Source: Pseudomonadota bacterium
GTDB taxonomy: Bacteria; CALINM01
Reading direction: 5' to 3'
NCBI GenBank assembly: GCA_026418415.1
Contig: JAOABK010000006.1
Span: 16,157-80,156 of the forward strand
DNA length: 64,000 nucleotides
Position numbers and translations under genes: made by a program. This document shows, piece by piece, positions 58,291 to 64,000 of the stretch (positions within the stretch are counted from its first letter, which is position 1; each line of letters starts with the position of its first letter). The notes under the pieces were generated by a model. It ran no database searches. It was not told where the DNA came from and was given only the letters and a program-made list of their open reading frames with translations.

Positions 58291-61200
58291 TTAATCTTCT
58301 TCTTTATCTTCTATCTTTAATAATTCAACATCAAGAGCGAGGCTTCTTAGTTCTTTAATCAACACATTAAAAGATTCAGGTATATTAGGCTCAGGAATAT
58401 TGTCGCCTTTCACAATAGCATTATAGACGTTTGCTCTACCCGTAATATCATCTGACTTAACAGTTAAGAACTCCTGTAATGTATATGCTGCTCCATATGC
58501 CTCTAATGCCCATACTTCCATTTCTCCCAATCTCTGTCCACCAAAGTGAGCCTTACCACCAAGTGGTTGCTGAGTAACGAGTGAGTAGGGTCCAATAGAA
58601 CGAGCATGTACTTTATCATCTACAAGATGGTGGAGCTTTAACATGTACATATAACCTACTGTGACTTTCTGATGAAAGGGTTCTCCTGTCTTACCGTCAT
58701 AAAGGGTTATCTGTCCTGATTCAGGTAATCCAGCATTAACTAACATACTTTTTATTTCATTTTCGTTTGCACCTTCGAATACTGGCGTTGATACAAAAAA
58801 ACCTTTTTCAGTTAGTTCTCTCGCCACATTGTAAAGGGAATCCTCATCAATCTCATCAATAATTTTTGACATTCTTGGTGAATCATAAAGCTTTTTCAAT
58901 TCTTCTCTTAGTTTCTTTGGAGTTTCTGTCAGGAAATCTTTTATTTTTTTACCTAACTCTTTAGCAGCCCAACCTAAATGGCACTCAAGGATCTGTCCCA
59001 CATTCATACGAGAAGGAACACCAAGGGGGTTTAGAACCATATCTATAGGTGTACCATCACTAAGGAAAGGCATATCTTCTTCAGGCACAATAATAGAAAC
59101 AACACCCTTATTTCCATGTCTTCCCGCCATTTTATCACCTGGGGCTAATTTTCTTTTTATTGCAACATATACTTTTACTTGTTTTAGCACACCAGGTGGT
59201 AATTCATCACTTTTTTTCATCTTATTAATTTTTTCTCTAAACATCATCTCAACGGATTCAATTTTATCCTTTAACTTGTCAAACAACTCTTTTACCAATC
59301 TTTCGTATTCTGCGTTTTGTTGAAGTGAAATATTTTCCCATTCTTCTGGAGCAAGCTTATTTAATACCTCCTCGGTTATCTCCTTACCCTTTTGAAGTAT
59401 TACATTATCATTTGCATCTGTTAATTTATGAGCCACTTTCTTACCAATCAATAACTTCTTTACCTTTTCATAACACTGCTCTTTTAAAACCCTTATTTCA
59501 TCTTCTTTATCTCTCATTAATCTTTCTAATTCTTTATCTTCTATATCTTTTGTTCTTTCGTCTTTTTCTACATTCTTTCTTGAAAAGACTTTGGTATCAA
59601 TCACAATTCCCTCTATTCCTGGAGGAACCCTCAAAGATGTATCTTTCATGTCATTAGCTTTTTCACCAAATATCGCCTTAAGAAGCTTTTCTTCTGGAGA
59701 CAATTGAGTCTCGCCTTTAGGAGTTACCTTACCAACAAGAATATCACCTGGTTTAACTTCAGCACCTATTTTAATAATTCCATCATTATCAAGATTTTTT
59801 AAAGCATCTTCACCAGCATTGGGGATATCTCTTGTTATCTCTTCTTTACCTACTTTAACATCTCTTGCACTTACCTCAAATTCTTCTATATGTATAGAAG
59901 TATAAACATCATCTTTAACAAGTCTTTCACTAATAACAATTGAGTCTTCAAAGTTATACCCTTCCCAGGGCATGAAAGCAACCAATATATTTCTTCCTAA
60001 TGCAAGCTCAGGACCATCTGTTGCAAATCCATAAGCGATAACTTGACCCTTTTTAACTTTTTGTCCCTTGTTTACCATGGGTCTCTGGTTTATACATGTA
60101 TTTTGATTTGTTTTTCTAAACTTTATTAAGTTATAAATATCGATATTAGAATCACTGTTATTAGCATTCTCAGTAGACTTTATAACAATTCTTGTAGCAT
60201 CAACACTTTCTACTATGCCATCTCTTTTTGCAATAACCACTGCACCAGAGTCTTTTGCAACAATATATTCCATTCCTGTTCCTACTAATGGCGCTTCTGG
60301 ATTTATTAATGGTACAGCTTGTCTTTGCATATTAGAACCCATTAACGCCCTATTTGCATCATCGTGCTCTAAAAAGGGTATTAGTGAGGCAGCAACACTT
60401 ACAACCTGTTTAGGAGAAACGTCCATATAAGATATTTCTTCAGGTTTTTTAGTAACAAATTCTCCGGAAAGTCTTGCTAATACAAGATCTGTTGCAAATC
60501 TACCCTCTTCATCAAGTGGTGCATTTGCTTGTGCTATTACATGTTTCTCTTCTTCTAATGCAGATAAATACTTAACTTCATTTGTAACTACTCCATCCTT
60601 CACAACCCTATAGGGAGTTTCGATAAAGCCAAAGTCATTAACCCTTGCATACGTGCTAAGTGATGTTATTAATCCAATATTAGGACCTTCTGGAGTTTCA
60701 ATCGGACAGATTCTACCATAATGAGTAGGATGAACATCTCTAACCTCAAATCCTGCTCGTTCTCTTGATAGACCACCTGGACCAAGAGCACTTAATCTTC
60801 TTTTATGTGTTACCTCTGACAGAGGATTGGTTTGATCCATAAACTGTGAAAGCTGACTGCTACCAAAAAATTCCTTTAAGATTGCTGTAACTGGTTTTGC
60901 ATTTATTAATTCTTGAGGCATAGCAGTTTCTATATCTGGATGGAGACTCATTTTTTCCTTTACTTGTTTTTCTAATCTTACCAATCCCATTCTAAATTGA
61001 TTTTCAACCAGCTCTCCTACAGTTTTGACACGTCTATTTCCTAAATGATCAATATCATCTGCTGAACCCTTTCCATTCTTTAGATTTAATAAATGCTCTA
61101 CTATTTTAATAATATCATCATTTGTTAAAACACAATGATCAAGAGGAACATCAAGTTTAAACTTATAATTAAATTTCAGTCTACCAACGGGAGATAAATC

Positions 61201-62400
61201 ATATCTATCGGGATCAAAAAAAAGTGATTGGAAATATTGTTTAGCAACTTCTTCAGTGACAGGCTCGTTAGGTTTAAGTTTTCTATAAATTTCAACTAAA
61301 GCATCCTTTTGTGTTAAGTTTTTATCTTGAAGCAAAGTATCTCTTATTGAAGCACTAACATTTACTCCATCGATGTATATAATTGAGAACTCGTTTATAC
61401 CCGATTGTATTATTTTATCATAGATATCTTCAGTTAACATTTCATTACATAATGCTATTATTTCGCCTGTTTTGGGATTCTTTATGTCATAAGCAACAAC
61501 TTTATTTAGTAATTCTTCTTTTGTTATTTCAATTTCTTTCAAACCAGATGTTATAATTCTTTTAAGATTTCCCTTAGTAAATTTTCCACCCTTTTTAATG
61601 ATTATTTCACCTTTTGGAGAGACAATATCTTGCAATACTCTTTGACCTTCTAATACGTCTGGCTGAATTTCTTTATAAATCTTTCCATCTCTTATTGTTA
61701 TTTTCTCAGCTTTGTAAAAGGTGTTTAAAATGTTTTCGTTTGATAATCCAAGAGCTTTTAAAAATGTAGTTACATAAAATCTTTTTTTCCTATCTATTCT
61801 AACAAAAAGAAGGTCTTTCTGATCGAACTCAAAGTCAAGCCATGATCCCCTAATAGGAATTACCCTAGCAGTATATTGTTTCCTTCCTGTTACTTGATTT
61901 TTTTGTTTCTCCTCTTCGAAAAAAACACCGGGAGAACGATGAAGTTGATTTATAATTACCCTTTCTGTACCATTTATTATAAAAGTTCCATTCTCTGTCA
62001 TTAAAGGAATTTCACCAAAATAAATTTCTTGTTCTTTAAAAGTTTTTATATCACCCGGTTTTCCATCATTGTCTTCTCTGATAAGCAACCTTACTGTAAT
62101 TTTTAACGTAGCTGAATAAGAAAGTCCCTTTATTCTTGCTTCTTCTTCTGAGTATTTAGGTTCTTCTAATTTGTAGTCTACAAATTCAATAGTATATTTA
62201 CCAGTAATATCGTGTATTGGAAAGACACTTAGAAAGGCTCCAAGTAACCCCTTTTTTCTTGCTGAATTAGAAGTATCTTTCTCAAGAAAATTTTTATAAG
62301 ATGTTTTTTGTATATCCAATAAATAAGGTACATCTAAAACTACTGGGATTTTTGAAAAATCCTTTCTTAATCTCCCATAAAAGTTTGTTTGTTTAATCAT
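58291..62400 (-). CDS. rpoB: DNA-directed RNA polymerase subunit beta
   Basis: [64 protein letters not shown]. Confidence 0.99.
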   Translation of the reverse strand: MIKQTNFYGRLRKDFSKIPVVLDVPYLLDIQKTSYKNFLEKDTSNSARKKGLLGAFLSVFPIHDITGKYTIEFVDYKLEEPKYSEEEARIKGLSYSATLKITVRLLIREDNDGKPGDIKTFKEQEIYFGEIPLMTENGTFIINGTERVIINQLHRSPGVFFEEEKQKNQVTGRKQYTARVIPIRGSWLDFEFDQKDLLFVRIDRKKRFYVTTFLKALGLSNENILNTFYKAEKITIRDGKIYKEIQPDVLEGQRVLQDIVSPKGEIIIKKGGKFTKGNLKRIITSGLKEIEITKEELLNKVVAYDIKNPKTGEIIALCNEMLTEDIYDKIIQSGINEFSIIYIDGVNVSASIRDTLLQDKNLTQKDALVEIYRKLKPNEPVTEEVAKQYFQSLFFDPDRYDLSPVGRLKFNYKFKLDVPLDHCVLTNDDIIKIVEHLLNLKNGKGSADDIDHLGNRRVKTVGELVENQFRMGLVRLEKQVKEKMSLHPDIETAMPQELINAKPVTAILKEFFGSSQLSQFMDQTNPLSEVTHKRRLSALGPGGLSRERAGFEVRDVHPTHYGRICPIETPEGPNIGLITSLSTYARVNDFGFIETPYRVVKDGVVTNEVKYLSALEEEKHVIAQANAPLDEEGRFATDLVLARLSGEFVTKKPEEISYMDVSPKQVVSVAASLIPFLEHDDANRALMGSNMQRQAVPLINPEAPLVGTGMEYIVAKDSGAVVIAKRDGIVESVDATRIVIKSTENANNSDSNIDIYNLIKFRKTNQNTCINQRPMVNKGQKVKKGQVIAYGFATDGPELALGRNILVAFMPWEGYNFEDSIVISERLVKDDVYTSIHIEEFEVSARDVKVGKEEITRDIPNAGEDALKNLDNDGIIKIGAEVKPGDILVGKVTPKGETQLSPEEKLLKAIFGEKANDMKDTSLRVPPGIEGIVIDTKVFSRKNVEKDERTKDIEDKELERLMRDKEDEIRVLKEQCYEKVKKLLIGKKVAHKLTDANDNVILQKGKEITEEVLNKLAPEEWENISLQQNAEYERLVKELFDKLKDKIESVEMMFREKINKMKKSDELPPGVLKQVKVYVAIKRKLAPGDKMAGRHGNKGVVSIIVPEEDMPFLSDGTPIDMVLNPLGVPSRMNVGQILECHLGWAAKELGKKIKDFLTETPKKLREELKKLYDSPRMSKIIDEIDEDSLYNVARELTEKGFFVSTPVFEGANENEIKSMLVNAGLPESGQITLYDGKTGEPFHQKVTVGYMYMLKLHHLVDDKVHARSIGPYSLVTQQPLGGKAHFGGQRLGEMEVWALEAYGAAYTLQEFLTVKSDDITGRANVYNAIVKGDNIPEPNIPESFNVLIKELRSLALDVELLKIEDKEED

Positions 62401-62472
62401 AAGCGAGGATTCTCCTTGTGATTTTTTGGAGGTTTATATTGTTTATTACGATATTTCTAATCATATGAAAAA

Positions 62473-62500
62473 GCTTCGGGAGTTTTGAAGCTCCCGAAAC
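62473..62500 (-). terminator. Attenuator hairpin between rplL and rpoB
   Basis: Minus strand TTCGGGAG-CTTCAAAA-CTCCCGAA then GCTTTTTCAT. Confidence 0.75.
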
Positions 62501-62513
62501 TAATTTAAGAATA

Positions 62514-62903
62514 CTATTTAACTTCAGCTTTAGCACCAACTTCTTCTAACTTTTTCTTTCCAGCTAATGCTTCATCTTTTGGAACGCCAGTTTTAACAAC
62601 CTTAGGTGCTCCTTCAACTAAGTCTTTTGCTTCTTTTAGACCCAAGTTTGTTAACTCTCTAACTACCTTAATTACTTTGATCTTATCAGCACCTGCATCT
62701 GTAAGTATCAAATCAAACTCTGTTTTTTCTTCTTCCTGGGCAGCAGGTGCAGCTGCTCCGGGAGCAGCAGTAACAGCTGCAACAGCAACAGGCGCTGCTG
62801 CAGATACACCAAACTTCTCTTCTAATTCTTTTACAAACTCCGCTAATTCTAAAACTGACATGTTTTCAATAAACTTAATTACATCTTCTTTTGTAATTGA
62901 CAT
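62514..62903 (-). CDS. rplL: 50S ribosomal protein L7/L12
   Basis: [58 protein letters not shown]. Confidence 0.99.
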   Translation of the reverse strand: MSITKEDVIKFIENMSVLELAEFVKELEEKFGVSAAAPVAVAAVTAAPGAAAPAAQEEEKTEFDLILTDAGADKIKVIKVVRELTNLGLKEAKDLVEGAPKVVKTGVPKDEALAGKKKLEEVGAKAEVK

Positions 62904-62922
62904 TTAACATCTCCTCCTATTT

Positions 62923-63441
62923 TTAACTTGATTTTTTTTCTTTAATTGCATTAAGAACGTTTAGAAAACTTCTCGGTACTCCTGCTAAAACATTAACCAA
63001 TCCGTTCATCGGTGATTTTAAACTACCAAGCATTTTAGCAAGCAACTCTTCTCTTGAAGGTAAAGTAGCTAAAACATTTAAATCCTTATCAGAGATAATT
63101 TTTTCCTTAATAGCTCCTGCAACAAACTCTGCTTTCTGCTGTTCCTTAAGAAAGGAACTCAACATCTTAGCAGGCACGACGGGATCATTATAAGCCCATA
63201 GAGTCACAATTGGTCCTTCAAAATAGTTAGTAAGATTTGAGTAAGGAGTTTCTTTTACAGCAATTTTAGATAAAGTATTCTTAGCTACTTTTACTTCAAC
63301 ATTAACTGATTTCATTTTTTTTCTCAAATCAGTCATCTCAGCTACTGTCAAGCCCTTATTTTTCAATAAGATTGAAAGGGTTGCTTTTTCATAGCGAGAT
63401 TTTAAATTCTGAACAATTATTGGTTTGATTTCCTTCTTCAA
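62923..63441 (-). CDS. rplJ: 50S ribosomal protein L10
   Basis: TVAEMTDLRKKMKSVNVEVKVAKNTLSKIA; TTG start at 63441 behind SD GGGAGGTGA fits better than the longer ATG ORF, which runs into the leader RNA. Confidence 0.95.
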   Translation of the reverse strand: MKKEIKPIIVQNLKSRYEKATLSILLKNKGLTVAEMTDLRKKMKSVNVEVKVAKNTLSKIAVKETPYSNLTNYFEGPIVTLWAYNDPVVPAKMLSSFLKEQQKAEFVAGAIKEKIISDKDLNVLATLPSREELLAKMLGSLKSPMNGLVNVLAGVPRSFLNVLNAIKEKKSS

Positions 63442-63499
63442 TCTGATTTCACCTCCCTTTATAAATTTTTTGAAGACGGGAGGAAATTTATGTACTTTC

Positions 63500-63565
63500 A
63501 ATCCCGTCTCAGCAGGCCCTTTCGATTAAACACCTAAATGGTGTACCTGCTATCTCTGACAAAGA
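63500..63565 (-). ncRNA. Ribosomal protein L10 leader RNA
   Basis: Minus strand GTCAGAGATAGCAGGTACACCATTTAGGTGTTTAATCGAAAGGGCCTGCTGAGAC: AGCAGG/CCTGCT stem, ACACC/GGTGT hairpin and L10-leader-like sequence between rplA and rplJ. Confidence 0.85.
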
Positions 63566-63571
63566 CCAAAG

Positions 63572-64000
63572 TTATTTAAACATAGTCCTTAATGAAACTG
63601 TGTCTATTTTAATACCTGGCCCCATTGTGCTACTGATTGCACATTTTCTAAGATAAATACCTTTACTTGTGGACGGTTTTAACTTAATAACCGTATCTAA
63701 CAGAGCTAAAAAATTTTCTTTTATTTTTTCCTTTCCAAAGGAAACCTTTCCAATGGGTGCGTGAATTATACCAGCTTTATCAACCTTAAACTCTATTTTT
63801 CCAGCCTTTAACTCTTTTACAGCCTTTGCAACATCAAATGTTACGGTTCCAACTTTAGGATTTGGCATTAATCCTCTTGGACCTAATATCTTACCTAACT
63901 TTCCTACTAATCCCATTATATCTGGTGTGGCAACAGTTTTATCAAATTCAAGCCAGCCTTGTTGAATTTTTTCAACTAAATCTTCTGCACCTACATAATC
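63572..64000 (-). CDS. rplA: 50S ribosomal protein L1 (5' truncated by window edge)
   Basis: Frame open to window end ([30 protein letters not shown]), then [24 protein letters not shown]. Confidence 0.98.
   Translation of the reverse strand, partial: DYVGAEDLVEKIQQGWLEFDKTVATPDIMGLVGKLGKILGPRGLMPNPKVGTVTFDVAKAVKELKAGKIEFKVDKAGIIHAPIGKVSFGKEKIKENFLALLDTVIKLKPSTSKGIYLRKCAISSTMGPGIKIDTVSLRTMFK

Noticed and set aside
59325-59657. 110-aa plus ORF opposite rpoB
   Set aside because: Leu/Tyr/His-rich antisense translation of rpoB; no homology recognised.
62677-62907. Ala-rich plus ORF opposite rplL
   Set aside because: Antisense of the L7/L12 alanine-rich hinge; composition artefact.
1-64000. CRISPR arrays, tRNA/rRNA genes, transposases, integrases, toxin-antitoxin or defence islands
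   Set aside because: Looked for repeat-spacer patterns and hallmark proteins by eye; none seen. Window reads as core-genome operons.

Overview
This is a roughly 31% GC (by eye), gene-dense bacterial chromosome segment from a Gram-negative, LPS-making lineage. It is perhaps a thermophilic Nitrospirota, Deferribacterota or deltaproteobacterium-like organism; that placement is inference only. From left to right it contains: (1) an outer-membrane/lipid A supercluster, bamA-skp-lpxD-fabZ-lpxA-(Gfo/Idh)-lpxB-msbA-(DUF374/LpxJ-like)-waaA-lpxK-gmhB-(Trm112-like)-waaF, followed by a PAP2-GT39 fusion, a GT2 and a flippase-like membrane protein; (2) an MSHA-like type IV pilus locus (major pilin, TPR membrane protein, four minor prepilins, secreted repeat protein, ExeA/MshM, TPR/MshN-like, PilM, PilN, PilO, PilP/MshK-like, secretin) without motor ATPase, platform protein or prepilin peptidase; (3) a liv ABC operon preceded by a B12-radical SAM gene; (4) lptC-lptA-lptB-rpoN; (5) ppdK, glyS, glyQ, recO and an NtrY/NtrX-like pair; (6) MBL RNase, ispG, proS, pyrF, rlmB, a small diheme cytochrome unit and cooC; (7) rpoC, rpoB, rplL, rplJ and partial rplA with an L10-leader RNA. 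No tRNA, rRNA, CRISPR array or mobile element was recognised. The most interesting signals are: repeated leaderless or near-leaderless promoter/start arrangements with no Shine-Dalgarno; a long TPR membrane-protein CDS whose only plausible full-length start is a non-canonical AUA behind a good SD; an NtrX-like regulator whose AAA+ domain lacks the GAFTGA loop and Walker B; a PAP2-ArnT-like fusion; hairpin attenuators inside the liv, rplL-rpoB and rpoC-cooC units; and a possible alternative-pairing switch over the rplJ SD.
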